Positions 1 through 7,689 are shown, numbered from the stretch's first letter. The stretch is 8,103 nucleotides of DNA from an uncultured Candidatus Altimarinota bacterium (GCA_938015605.1 CALLPO010000033.1:1-8103), one strand, 5' to 3'. Made by a program: numbers and translations. Notes: a model not told the origin generated them from the letters alone.

Positions 1-14
1 TAAAGAATGTAGAA

Positions 15-62
15 TTTAAAAATTAAGTAGTAAAAATTTTTAAATTTTCATTATGAAAATTT
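15..62. other. AT-rich overlapping palindromes downstream of tRNA-His
   Basis: Two inverted repeats are visible. A 10-bp stem pairs 15-24 with 35-44. A 21-bp perfect palindrome spans 42-62 and is centred on CATTATG. They share bases 42-44, so only one can fold at a time. The position just past the 3' end of the tRNA gene suggests transcript termination or 3' processing. The stems contain almost no G-C pairs and there is no clean T-tract on the minus strand, so this is a guess. No coding sequence is recognisable in positions 1-81. Confidence 0.3.
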
Positions 63-81
63 TCACTAGAGAATTTTTAAA

Positions 82-158
82 TGGGGTGCCTGACGGGGAT
101 CGAACCCGCAACATTCAGAGTCACAGTCTGACGCTCTACCAATTGAACTACAGGCACC
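82..158 (-). tRNA. tRNA-His (anticodon GTG)
   Basis: Read on the minus strand this folds as a complete cloverleaf. The 7-bp acceptor stem is GTGCCTG/CAGGCAC. The D arm contains AATTGGTA. The anticodon stem TCAGA/TCTGA closes the 7-base loop CTGTGAC with anticodon GTG. The T arm contains GGTTCGATCC. The extra G at position -1, diagnostic of tRNA-His, is encoded (158) and pairs with discriminator C73 (85). The 3' CCA is also encoded (82-84). G-1 is the main identity element for histidyl-tRNA synthetase. The gene stands alone, about 90 bp downstream of the preceding minus-strand gene, and has its own candidate promoter. Confidence 0.96.
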
Positions 159-188
159 ATAGATTTGCTGTTTTTCATAAGCCGGAAT

Positions 189-217
189 AGTATATAAAAA
201 AAGCCTGCTAATGCAAA
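189..217 (-). promoter_or_regulatory. Candidate sigma-70-type promoter for tRNA-His
   Basis: On the minus strand a -35-like TTTGCA (212-217) lies 17 bp from a -10 TATACT (189-194). This would start a transcript near 182, about 24 nt before the tRNA 5' end. The -35 box lies inside the terminator stem of the upstream gene. It is predicted only from hexamer match and spacing. Confidence 0.45.
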
Positions 218-225
218 CTTTTTTT
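196..225 (-). terminator. Intrinsic terminator after the 566-aa protein gene
   Basis: The minus-strand transcript can form a 13-bp stem: seven A-U pairs, then G-C, two G-U wobbles and UGC/GCA, with loop AUUA. The 3' arm ends in a run of seven U. It begins about 20 bp past the stop codon at 246-248. The 3' T-run supports termination of minus-strand transcription. Confidence 0.7.
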
Positions 226-245
226 ACTATTTTGTTCAACCTTTA

Positions 246-1946
246 CTATAGTCACAATTTAGCTGCTGCCTGCTGTAAAAGTTCATTGTCTGAAAGATTA
301 GATTTTTCTTTATTTTCTTTAGTAATAATTCTATGAGCATCATTGATAGAATCAATCGTTTTGTGTCCAGATTTGATACCTAATAAATTTGCATCTTCTT
401 GTATTTTAAGAACATTTTTTTCATATATTTTACTCTTTTTTTGCCTTTTAGCAGTAGCTTCTTTTACTATTTTACTTTTTTTCTCTGATTGCATACTTCT
501 ATCAACAGCACTTACCCATTCTAAGAAAGTTTTTGCTTTTAATCTATCTATTTTTGTAGCTTTTTTTGTTATCTCGGATATCTCCCCTAATATTTCAGCT
601 TTACCTTTATTTCATTTTTCTCATATTGTAAATCTTTTTCATTTATAATAAATTTTACCTCATTTAAAAGTAATATTAAGTTCAGGATGTGATGATATAT
701 AATTGTTTACATCTATTCATAATCCATTTATTTTTATAGTTACATCATTATATTCCTGCTTATTTTCAGGAATCTCACTAATAGACTCTTCAGCCTGTAG
801 TTCTTCTATTTCTTTTATTGCAGGATCTAAGTATTGTTTTTCAATGTTTTCACCAAGAGTTTGAGTATCTAGTTCTTCTGCAATTTTTTCATTATTTATC
901 TCTTCAAAAATAAACACTTCTCATTCTTTTTTTAATAAATATTCTTTCTTAGAATCTTTTTCATTAAAAGTTATTTGATAAGGTTGATTATAGAAATCTA
1001 AAAATTCTAAATATTTTGAAACATCATCAGATGAAAGGTGCATAGAAACCCCTGATTCTACATCTTCTAAATCTTTTCAAGCAGAATATCAAATTTCTTG
1101 AACATATCATTTCATATATTTTTCTGTAGCTTTATCTATACTATATACAGTAGCTGTGCTATTATTTATGGCAAGAGAAAACTCATCTACTTTATGTGAG
1201 AAAGCAGAGTTTTTTATAAACTTTCTTGCTGCTTTTTTTGATCAATTCAATAAATTATTTTGTAATACTAATTGTGTCTCAGTATCTACAATTTCTCTAA
1301 TTTCATTATTAATTTCAGGAATTGTTACCAAAAAGAAATGTTCATAGTCTTCCCAATTTGAAACTCATATATTATTAATATCATCATCAAGTCTTCATAA
1401 TGATTCATTTATTGCTGATATCTTTTTATCTAACAACTCTTGTTCTTTTTTCTCTTCTAATTTTTTTGCATTTTCATTTTCAGCATTTTCATTTACCTCT
1501 TTTTCAAGCTGTTCAGCTAATACAGACTTTCACTCTATTACTTCACACTTCACTGATTTCGATGCAATCTTAGAGCTATTAACAACATCAGTTTTACTCT
1601 GATCTGATTGACTTTTTTGCTCTATTTTATCATGTAAATAGCTTATAATACTTTTTTTAAGCTCCCCTCAATCAAAAACTAAATTATTTTTGTATTGAAA
1701 ACTATCATAAATGTTTTGAAGTTGTTTGGCAGTCATATAATCTGACAACTCTTCTAGTGATTTTTTGAACATATTAAGATCCTCTTCTTTAGCCCAATCT
1801 GTATTTGTCATTTCTAAGATAAGTGTATTTATTGCAGTTTCTAACTCTTCCTTACTTTTCTGTTTTTCTATACACTCTGGGTTTTCATTAAGATTATTCA
1901 CTATCAACATTCAAAATAATCTCTTATATTGCTTTAATAAATGCAT
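246..1946 (-). CDS. Hypothetical 566-aa Lys/Glu-rich protein, coiled-coil-like
   Basis: I do not recognise this protein. It is one uninterrupted frame of 566 codons ending in TAG, but only if TGA is sense; it holds about 16 in-frame TGA codons, the last one two codons before the stop. Under the standard code it breaks into pieces of at most about 80 residues. The predicted protein has no signal peptide or membrane segment. It is rich in Lys, Glu, Asn and Ile. A heptad-like Glu/Lys stretch lies near residues 140-185 (ENENAKKLEEKKEQE), an acidic stretch near 360-400 and a Lys-rich basic tail over the last 90 residues, suggesting a mainly helical, elongated structural or scaffold protein. The ATG at 1944-1946 is the most upstream in-frame ATG after a TAA at 1986-1988. 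A second ATG at 1908-1910 would remove 12 residues. No Shine-Dalgarno or convincing promoter precedes it. A terminator follows. Confidence 0.75.
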
Positions 1947-2010
1947 TTTCGATAAATTTAATATATAAATCTTTATAAATATATTTTATCATATCAAACA
2001 TGTAAAAGTC

Positions 2011-2041
2011 AAAAAAAGTATGCTTTTACACATACTTTTTT
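2011..2041 (-). terminator. Intrinsic terminator after lepA
   Basis: A perfect 11-bp stem pairs 2012-2022 with 2031-2041 (AAAAAAGTATG/CATACTTTTTT) around an 8-base loop, about 15 bp past the lepA stop. The T-run lies on the 3' side on the minus strand. The hairpin is symmetric enough to work in both directions, but only minus-strand genes flank it. Confidence 0.75.
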
Positions 2042-2055
2042 ACTACTATTATTGA

Positions 2056-3939
2056 CTACTTCTTCAATAAATTAACAAATGCCTCACTAGGTAAACTTAC
2101 TTTTCAGAATTGTTTCATCTTTTTCTTTCACTTAGCTTGTTTTTGTAAAAGCTTTTTCTTTCTTGATATATCTCAACCATACAGCTTTGCAGTTACATCT
2201 TTTCTCATAGCGGAGATGTTCTCCCTTCATACAACATCAACTCAAACAACTGCTTGGATTTTTATTGTAAAAAGAGCTTTAGGGATAGATTCTTTAAGGT
2301 TTCAACATATTTTTCACCCCAGTATTCTAGCCTGACTTCTGTGGCAAATAAATGCTAGTGCATCTACTTTCTCATCAGCAATGAGTACTTCTAATTTCAC
2401 TAAATCATCTTCACTATATCTAATAAATTCATAATTAAGACTAGCATATCAACTTGATAAACTTTTTATTTCATCATAAAAATCTCAAATTAATTCATTC
2501 ATAGGAAGCTCATATGTAAGCATTACTCTATCTGAGTCTATAAATTGTTGATTCTTAAATATTCATCTTCTTTCTTGAGAAAGTTGCATAAGTGCTCCAA
2601 GATAAGCTTGAGGAGTGATAATTTCTACTTTAGCAATTGGTTCTTCAATGTGAAGATATCTTCATTGAGCTGGTAAATCCTCTGGATTAGAAACAAGTAT
2701 TCTTGTTGTTTTTTGACCTTTTACATCTTGAAGTAACTCTGCTGAATACCTTGAATACTCACTCAGTTTATCTCATAGAACAAGTACTCTATAAGTAACT
2801 TGGGGTGATGTCATTATAACATCCATTTGAAATTCTCTGAATAATCTTTCCTTAACAATATCAAGATGAAGTAGTCATAGAAAACCACATCTATAACCAT
2901 GTCCAAGAGCAGGAGAAACTTCTGATTCTACAGCAAGTGCTGAATCATTCAATACAAGCTTCTCCATAGCATCTTTTAGAAGTGGATACTCACTTGAATC
3001 CATTGCAAAAATACCAGCATAGATAAAAGGAGTCACTTCTCCAAAACCATCAATAGCCTCAGCATCTTCTGGTTTTGCTTTTGGTCATTCAACCATTTCT
3101 GGTTTCCAAAGTGTATCTCACACTTTAGCATCTTGAATAGTTTTTAAACCTGTTACCACATATCAAACTGATCATAATCATATTTTAGGATCTGATTCAT
3201 AGCTTGGTGAAAAATGTCATACATCAAGTGCTTCAATCTTCTTATCAGTATTTAGAAAATGACATGTATCCCCTTTCTTTATCTCTCAACTAAACACTTT
3301 TACATAACTCACAACTCCCCTGTATGGATCATATTGAGAATCAAAAACAAGAGCTTTGAGTTCATCTTTTTCTGGATTTTTCTCTGTATAAATTTTAGGA
3401 CTAGAAATTCTCTCCAGAACTGCTTCTAAAACAGCTTCCACATTTTCTCATGTTTTAGCAGAAATTCAGATTATTTCTTCTTTTTCACAACCAAGTAAAT
3501 TGATAATTTCTTCAGCAACCTTATCAAAATCAGCTGCTGGAAGATCAATTTTATTAATAACAGGAATAATATCTAAATCATTCTCAATCGCCATATAAAC
3601 ATTACTCAGAGTTTGAGCTTCTATTCCTTGTGCAGCATCAACTATCAGAAGTGCTCATTCTACTGAAGCCAAACTTCTTGAAACTTCATATTGAAAATCA
3701 ACATGCCCTGGTGTATCAATAATATTGAGTTCATATCATTTCCAATTCATTCTTACTGGTTGAAGCTTGATAGTGATACCTCTCTCTTGTTCAAGTTCCA
3801 TGGTATCAAGCATTTGACCATGCTTCATATCTCTTTTTTCAATAGTTCCTGTCATTTCAAGTAATCTATCTGCTAGAGTCGATTTTCAATGATCAATATG
3901 GGCAATAATACAAAAATTCCTGATTTTTTCTAAGTTCAT
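2056..3939 (-). CDS. lepA: Elongation factor 4 (LepA), translational GTPase
   Basis: LepA/EF4 is a ribosome-associated GTPase that resembles EF-G and back-translocates or remodels stalled ribosomes; in bacteria it also affects 30S biogenesis. The 627-aa product shows all G motifs: G1 HIDHGKST (14-21), G2 RGIT (53-56), G3 DTPGH (75-79), G4 NKID (129-132) and G5 SAK (160-162). The LepA-specific C-terminal domain is present, with [12 protein letters not shown] and KKKMKQFG close to the end. About two dozen TGA codons lie in frame. They include the P-loop Gly18, the second Gly of YGGDISR and the Gly of CGFLGLLH, all invariant glycines in this family. The protein is about 28 residues longer than the E. 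coli one. Most of the excess is a segment with [16 protein letters not shown], between TYRV and the [12 protein letters not shown] stretch. It begins at ATG with no Shine-Dalgarno and ends in TAG. It lies 81 bp downstream of rsmA. Confidence 0.97.
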
Positions 3940-3974
3940 CTATTTATTTTGAGTTTAAGTGTAAAGTTGATTGA

Positions 3975-3980
3975 ATTATA
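3975..3980 (-). promoter_or_regulatory. Candidate -10 element for lepA
   Basis: The minus strand has a perfect TATAAT in the 81-bp rsmA-lepA gap, 35 bp upstream of the lepA ATG. No good -35 is seen at 16-18 bp (the best is TGTACT at 3997-4002). lepA may therefore be transcribed both from here and by read-through from rsmA, since no terminator separates the two genes. Confidence 0.4.
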
Positions 3981-4020
3981 AAGAGAAACAGTAAAAAGTA
4001 CATAATTTTTCGTATTTTAA

Positions 4021-4881
4021 TTATTTACCTATATTTTCTAATTCTCATGATAATTTACACCATTGCTCAATAGTAAGTCCTTCTCCCCTAATTCACTCTG
4101 AAATTTCTAATTTTTTAAATACCTCAAGCACTTTATCTTTATCTAAACCTCAAGCAACGAGATTTTTAGTAAGTTTTTTTCTTGCTGAACTAAATCATAT
4201 TTTCACATATCTCAAAAATACTTCATCATTAACTTCATCAAATTTATTATGACTTTCAAATAACAACACACTTGATTCTACATTAGGTGCTGGTACAAAA
4301 TTCTCTTTTCATACTAACATTAATTCTGATACATATGATTTTTTTGCCATCATAAGTCAAATCACTGAAGACTTTTGTTTTTTTCCTTCTCTAAAAATAT
4401 CAAGAATTTTATCTCATACATCCTTTTGCATTAATATAACCATCTCATCTGGTTTGTTCTCTAGTTTATACAAGAAATGTCTTAAAATAGGTGAAGTGAT
4501 ATAATATGGGATATTAGCTATTACTGAATATTTTTCTACTTCTGGAGTATACTGTAATACATCTTGATTCTCTATTTTGAAATTTGTATTATCAGCCTCG
4601 AGTTCTCACAAAGCAATTCTATCTTCTAGAATTTCAACCATTCTTTCATCAAGCTCAACAAGAGTTAAACTCTCTAAGTTTTGTTCTAATAATTTTTGAG
4701 TAAGAGCTCAATATCCTGGTCAAACCTCAATAATGTTTTTATCCTCTGTTTCAATAGATTTTGCAATATCATCAATAATATGTTCGTTCACCAAAAAATT
4801 CTGCCCTAGTGCTTTTTTTGCTCTAATTTTATACCTCTTTAACATTTCTTCTGACATTGCAGCTATCATCTTTTCACTCAT
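4021..4881 (-). CDS. rsmA: 16S rRNA dimethyladenosine transferase RsmA (KsgA)
   Basis: RsmA dimethylates two adjacent adenines (A1518 and A1519 in E. coli numbering) in the 3' hairpin of 16S rRNA, using S-adenosylmethionine, late in 30S assembly. The 286-aa length fits the family (about 270-290). Visible motifs are ALGQNF (24-29), SAM motif I VGPGYG (53-58), acidic motif II VELD (75-78), the catalytic NIPY (123-126) and a C-terminal substrate region containing PAPNVESSV and FSSARKKLTKNL. Two of the three glycines in GPGYG are written TGA and the middle one GGA, strong internal evidence that TGA means Gly. The chosen start (ATG 4879-4881) has AGAGAAAA upstream but no true Shine-Dalgarno; later in-frame ATGs at residues 5 and 9 are possible. 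The stop is TAA. lepA follows, giving two ribosome-maintenance genes in a row. Confidence 0.96.
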
Positions 4882-4900
4882 ATATTTTCTCTAAAAAATA

Positions 4901-4930
4901 ATTTTAGAAATTCTAACTAAAAAAAATCAA
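4901..4930 (-). promoter_or_regulatory. Candidate promoter for rsmA
   Basis: On the minus strand TTGATT (4925-4930) and TAAAAT (4901-4906) are 18 bp apart. This places a start roughly a dozen bases before the rsmA ATG, so the leader would be very short. The -35 lies a few bases past the terminator of the upstream small gene. The setting is so A+T-rich that chance matches are common. Confidence 0.35.
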
Positions 4931-4934
4931 AACA

Positions 4935-4960
4935 CAAAAAAAAGCTAACTGTATAGCTTT
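4935..4960 (-). terminator. Intrinsic terminator after the 65-aa membrane protein gene
   Basis: The stem AAAGCTA (4941-4947) pairs with TAGCTTT (4954-4960) around a 6-base loop. On the minus strand it is followed by a T-run at 4936-4940. It lies 16 bp past the TAA of the small gene and separates it from rsmA. Confidence 0.7.
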
Positions 4961-4976
4961 AAAAAAATTAATTTTT

Positions 4977-5174
4977 TTATTTTGTCTTATTAAAACATTT
5001 CATCAAACATGGAGTTCATTTTACTGCCATAATTCTATTTAAACAAAGTGCTCAAGCAATAAGTATAAATGCTAACCCACTTAAGAATGGAGGAGTCATA
5101 CTAGCATTTTGATACATCATCATAATTCAAATAATAACAATTCCTGCTCTGAGAGCTAAAGCTAAATATTGCAT
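4977..5174 (-). CDS. Small two-span membrane protein, 65 aa, unknown function
   Basis: No family is recognised. The frame runs from ATG (5172-5174) to TAA (4977-4979), with three TGA codons read as Gly, so it is invisible under the standard code. Two hydrophobic segments, roughly residues 4-20 (LALALRAGIVIIGIMM) and 28-46 (PFLSGLAFILIAGALC), are joined by a short polar turn. A short basic tail follows, with two cysteines in CLMKC and ending in NKTK. The topology is that of a helical hairpin in the cytoplasmic membrane. TGA-glycines inside both hydrophobic segments are typical of helix packing. The clear terminator directly downstream and the placement between two genes make it credible. There is no Shine-Dalgarno. 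Confidence 0.7.
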
Positions 5175-5194
5175 AAAAAATATTTTAATAATTA

Positions 5195-5210
5195 AAGTAT
5201 AGACAGTATA
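5195..5210 (-). promoter_or_regulatory. Possible -10 elements upstream of the 65-aa gene
   Basis: The minus strand carries TATACT twice, at 5195-5200 and 5205-5210, 10 bp apart, within the 65-bp gap between the methyltransferase gene and the small gene. The nearer copy would start transcription about 14 nt before the ATG. No good -35 accompanies either copy, so this is weak. Confidence 0.25.
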
Positions 5211-5239
5211 CTAAGTTTCTACCTTAAATAAAGATTAAG

Positions 5240-6184
5240 TTATTCTTTCTCAAAAAGAAATTGTCCTCTGAGTCATTTTATTTCTTTATCTATAAATTTA
5301 AAATTATGTTCAGTAAAAAAATGAATTAGACTTTCAGCATCATAATAATATATTTGAAGGCATTTAATTGATTCTCAAGGGAGGAATGTAATTTGCCCTT
5401 TCATATCAATTTGAGTTTTTTCAGTAAAATTAAAATAAAATTCTACTTTCAGTGAATTAATTCATTCCTCTTTTTTCATTACCTTTGAAAGTTCACCATT
5501 TTCCATTGGAATCTTACTTTTTCTAAAAGGGCTTGTTAAAAATTCTTCCAGTCATTCAATCTGAACTAGATTAAAAATATTCATATCATCTTTTACTTTT
5601 TTAGATTTTCTCAGCCTGACATCCAACCAAATCTGGTCTCATGAAGAAAGTATATCATACAAAGTATCAATAATATTAGTGTGATTAATATTTCAAAAGG
5701 TATTAGAGAAAAAACTAAAGACTCTTTTTTGTCCTCTAGTTGTGATATTTTGAATTTCATTCTTGAAATCAAGTGATGAAAAATCTGCACATACAAATTT
5801 TTTCTTGGTATCAACATTTTCTAAATTCTTTTCAGCTAAAAATAACATCTCTTTTGATAAATCAACACCTATAAATTCCATTAATGACTCATCAGACATT
5901 GTTGAATATATATGTTTATCTACAACTGCATTTCCACATCATAAACTAATGAGAGAAATTCTCTTATCTCAAAGGAAACAATTTTTATGTCAAAATTCAG
6001 GTATGTTAATTTCATTATCTTCTTCTTCCTCATGCATAAGTTCATCTTTATGATCTTTGTAATCATAATACAAATCAGCTCACTTTCAGTGGTACAAAAA
6101 CTTCTGTTCTAAGTTTCTATTCTTTAAACAGCTTGAAAGTTCTTCACTAACTTTTGAATCAGATATAATACTATATATAGACAT
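5240..6184 (-). CDS. SAM-dependent methyltransferase, EgtD/Methyltransf_33-like
   Basis: This is a 314-aa class I (Rossmann) methyltransferase. SAM motif I is LISLGCGNA (78-86), motif II is the acidic strand GVDLS (106-110), ADF follows (133-135), and FSFFSNTFGNI (157-166) fills the position of the EgtD-type FLGSTIGNF motif. The N-terminal KFLYHGKGADLY (28-39) and the late LPGESIK resemble the KWLYDARGSELF and GESI regions of the family that includes the histidine N-alpha-methyltransferase EgtD. The family resemblance is judged by eye. The substrate is unknown and no other ergothioneine gene is present, so a non-histidine substrate is quite possible. Several motif glycines are TGA. The ATG at 6182-6184 is 12 bp after the stop of the HD-protein gene and in the same frame, so the two are almost certainly co-transcribed. 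It ends in TAA. No Shine-Dalgarno is seen. Confidence 0.75.
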
Positions 6185-6196
6185 GTTTTTATAAAA

Positions 6197-7093
6197 TTAT
6201 ATTCAAATAAAACCTGATTTAGATATATTTAATTTTCACAATGTACTATCAAAAATCACTCAATTTTTATATGTGAAAGTAGCACAAAATCATCAATTAG
6301 AATATCCAGAGATATTATGAATTTCAACATCTTCGTTATCAAACCATCCTTTTTCAACCAATTCATCAAAGAACTCTCTATCTTCTAACTCCCAAACTAC
6401 ACTAGTTGAGTTATTGTATACTATATCAAACAACTCTTCACTAAAATCATTGAAACAAATATTTAGTAACTCATTCTTTATTTGCTTATGGTTCTCTAAT
6501 TTGTTATCTGTAAGATAATTTTGAAACAAAATTTCAGATTTCTCTACACTCAGTCATTCCTCATTAAATCATAATATGTGCATAAGAGGAATATAGAGAG
6601 ACTGGCTTTCAAATGATTTTTTAACCTGCTTATGAGCTGGCATATGCTTTAGTGTAGCAAGATTATGCTCTCTATCAGCCAGTTTCACTAAAATACATCC
6701 TATATTCTTAGCTCAGCCAGAAAGCATTTTATCCCTTTCATCTTCAAATATTTCTTCTTCTCTGTAAAAGGATTTTTCTGTCTTTGTAATTGAATCAACA
6801 ATGAATCAAATATTTTCTCAAAACTCTTCATATACTTCTGACATTTCTAAACTTTCACAATCCTCAACTGTATCATGGAGTAATCAAGCAATAAACAAAT
6901 CTACATTTCAGAATCTATTCCAAAGAGATAAACCAACAGATAATGGATGAATAAAATAATCTTCTCAAGACTTTCTCTTCTGTCACTCATGAGCTTTTTG
7001 AGCAAAGTTATATGCTTTATTTAAAAGTTCACTTTCTTTTAGAGAAAGCGAATCTAATATTTTTTTAAACTGTGGAGTGTCTGAATATTCCAT
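6197..7093 (-). CDS. Stand-alone HD-domain (p)ppGpp hydrolase-like protein
   Basis: The N-terminal ~175 residues of this 298-aa protein match the hydrolase (HD) domain of RelA/SpoT/Rel and small alarmone hydrolases, which remove pyrophosphate from (p)ppGpp. All the expected metal and substrate residues are visible: AHEGQKRKSG (34-43, including R40), IHP with H49, LLHDTVED (71-78, giving H73, D74, E77, D78) and KLADREHN (137-144, giving D140 and N144). LYIPLMHILGF (167-177) matches the segment that closes the Rel HD domain. No synthetase domain follows. The last ~120 residues (with WELEDREFFDELVEKGWF) are acidic and unrecognised, and may be a sensor or partner-binding part. TGA encodes the Gly of RKSG and of AGLLHD. 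The ATG at 7091-7093 has no Shine-Dalgarno. Hydrolase activity is inferred from intact motifs; other nucleotide pyrophosphohydrolase substrates are possible. Confidence 0.88.
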
Positions 7094-7140
7094 TAAATAA
7101 GGTTTCTTGTATAAAAAATGTGTATGCAATTTTGTTTATT

Positions 7141-7168
7141 ATTATAGCTATTTTTGAGACTTAATCAA
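7141..7168 (-). promoter_or_regulatory. Candidate promoter for the HD-methyltransferase operon
   Basis: On the minus strand TTGATT (7163-7168) and a perfect TATAAT (7141-7146) are 16 bp apart, predicting a start about 40 nt upstream of the HD-protein ATG. The -35 box overlaps the T-tract of the dps terminator. This is the best-matching promoter in the window. Confidence 0.55.
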
Positions 7169-7196
7169 AAAAAAGCAAAGAGAAAAACTCTTTGCT
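7167..7196 (-). terminator. Intrinsic terminator after the dps-like gene
   Basis: A perfect 9-bp stem pairs 7174-7182 with 7188-7196 (AGCAAAGAG/CTCTTTGCT) around a 5-base loop. On the minus strand it is followed by seven T (7167-7173). It starts about 32 bp past the stop of the dps-like gene. Confidence 0.8.
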
Positions 7197-7228
7197 CTAT
7201 AACTAAGCCACATTTTGTTTAGTTCTGT

Positions 7229-7582
7229 TTATTTTAATAGTGCTCTAAAACTTCCTTCCATGTCCTCAAGACTATTTGCATGTGAACCAAGTAGATCTTC
7301 AGTTCAAAGAGAGATTTCATTATTCTTGTTATATGCTTCAATTTCTTGTCTCATATTTACAACAATATCATTTGCTCTTTGTTTCTTTTGTTCTAGTGTT
7401 TCATTAGTTAACTTTCCTCATAAGTCTACATATTTTTCTCAAATAGTGTGAGCAACATTAAATAATGTTTCATAGAATACTTCTGTTTCTTTGTGAAAAT
7501 CTGTATCACTTGTTTTTGTATCAATGTGAATTTGTAACATATCAAGATATGCTTTCACTGCTTTTTGGTGTAATTCTTTCAT
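7229..7582 (-). CDS. dps: Dps-like ferritin-family protein (short form)
   Basis: Dps proteins form 12-subunit shells that oxidise and store iron, using up peroxide and protecting DNA. This 117-aa product is shorter than the usual 145-165 aa but keeps the Dps pattern. H19 lies in the first helix. HKETEVFYETLF (30-41) matches the LHE..EELYEEL region. IGEKYVDLGGKLT (47-59) matches the IAERI.ALGGKP stretch, and GTEDLLGS (93-100) plus the final FRALL match the conserved GTADLL and LRAHL. Aligned by eye to E. coli ferroxidase ligands (H51, H63, D67, D78, E82), the residues are H19, H30, E34, H45 and E49, so D78 appears replaced by His. The long basic N-terminal tail is absent. TGA encodes Gly in IGEK and GTEDLL. 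The ATG lacks a Shine-Dalgarno. Two Fur-box-like palindromes in its upstream region and a divergent Fur-family gene support an iron role. Confidence 0.7.
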
Positions 7583-7601
7583 AATAGTTGTGATTAAAAG
7601 T

Positions 7602-7640
7602 ATATAAGAGAAATGAGAACTATTCTCATTTCTCTTATAT
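7602..7640. promoter_or_regulatory. Fur-box-like operator 1 in an 18-bp perfect inverted repeat
   Basis: Arms 7602-7619 and 7623-7640 are exact inverse complements around the 3-base centre CTA. The core 19-mer AATGAGAACTATTCTCATT (7612-7630) fits the 7-1-7 Fur/PerR palindrome form (TGAnAAT-n-ATTnTCA). It lies between the predicted dps -10 and the dps ATG, where bound repressor would block initiation. There is no T-tract and it is upstream of both genes, so it is unlikely to be a terminator. As RNA in the dps leader it could also fold. Confidence 0.65.
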
Positions 7641-7664
7641 TATCCTTTTTATAATGAAAGTCAA
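7637..7664 (-). promoter_or_regulatory. Candidate dps promoter
   Basis: On the minus strand TTGACT (7659-7664, five of six consensus bases) is followed after 16 bp by TAATAT (7637-7642), with an overlapping alternative GATAAT (7639-7644). The predicted start near 7630 gives a leader of about 48 nt. The -10 overlaps the end of the 18-bp inverted repeat, and the -35 is 6 bp from the second Fur-like site. Confidence 0.5.
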
Positions 7665-7670
7665 AATTAA

Positions 7671-7689
7671 AATGAGAATAATTCTTATT
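7671..7689. promoter_or_regulatory. Fur-box-like operator 2
   Basis: AATGAGAATAATTCTTATT pairs in 8 of 9 positions around a central base and matches operator 1 in 16 of 19 positions. The centres of the two sites are 59 bp apart. It lies just upstream of the predicted dps -35 and about 40 bp upstream of the predicted fur-gene -10, so a bound regulator could affect both divergent genes. Confidence 0.65.

Noticed and set aside
343..648. Plus-strand ORF with hydrophobic composition
   Set aside because: It is antisense to the intact 566-aa gene. The Phe/Leu/Ser-rich composition is what the complement of a Lys/Glu-rich gene gives.
246..1910. A decayed pseudogene made of several short minus-strand fragments
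   Set aside because: The fragments at 252-494, 717-917 and 1668-1910 are all in one frame and are separated only by TGA codons, with no frameshift and no TAA or TAG. Read with code 25 they form a single intact gene.
2056..3939. TGA as tryptophan (code 4, mycoplasma-like host)
   Set aside because: TGA falls at invariant glycines such as the LepA P-loop and YGGDISR, and TGG is used separately at conserved Trp-like positions.
5611..5817. 68-aa minus-strand ORF in another frame inside the methyltransferase gene
   Set aside because: The methyltransferase frame through this region carries recognisable motifs; this ORF has none.
5763..6053. 96-aa plus-strand ORF
   Set aside because: It is antisense to the methyltransferase gene and is Ser-rich as expected from the complement. 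No start signal or family match is seen.
7602..7640. The 18-bp inverted repeat as a transcription terminator
   Set aside because: It lies between two divergent gene starts, has no T-run on either strand after the stem, and contains a Fur-like core matched by a second copy nearby.
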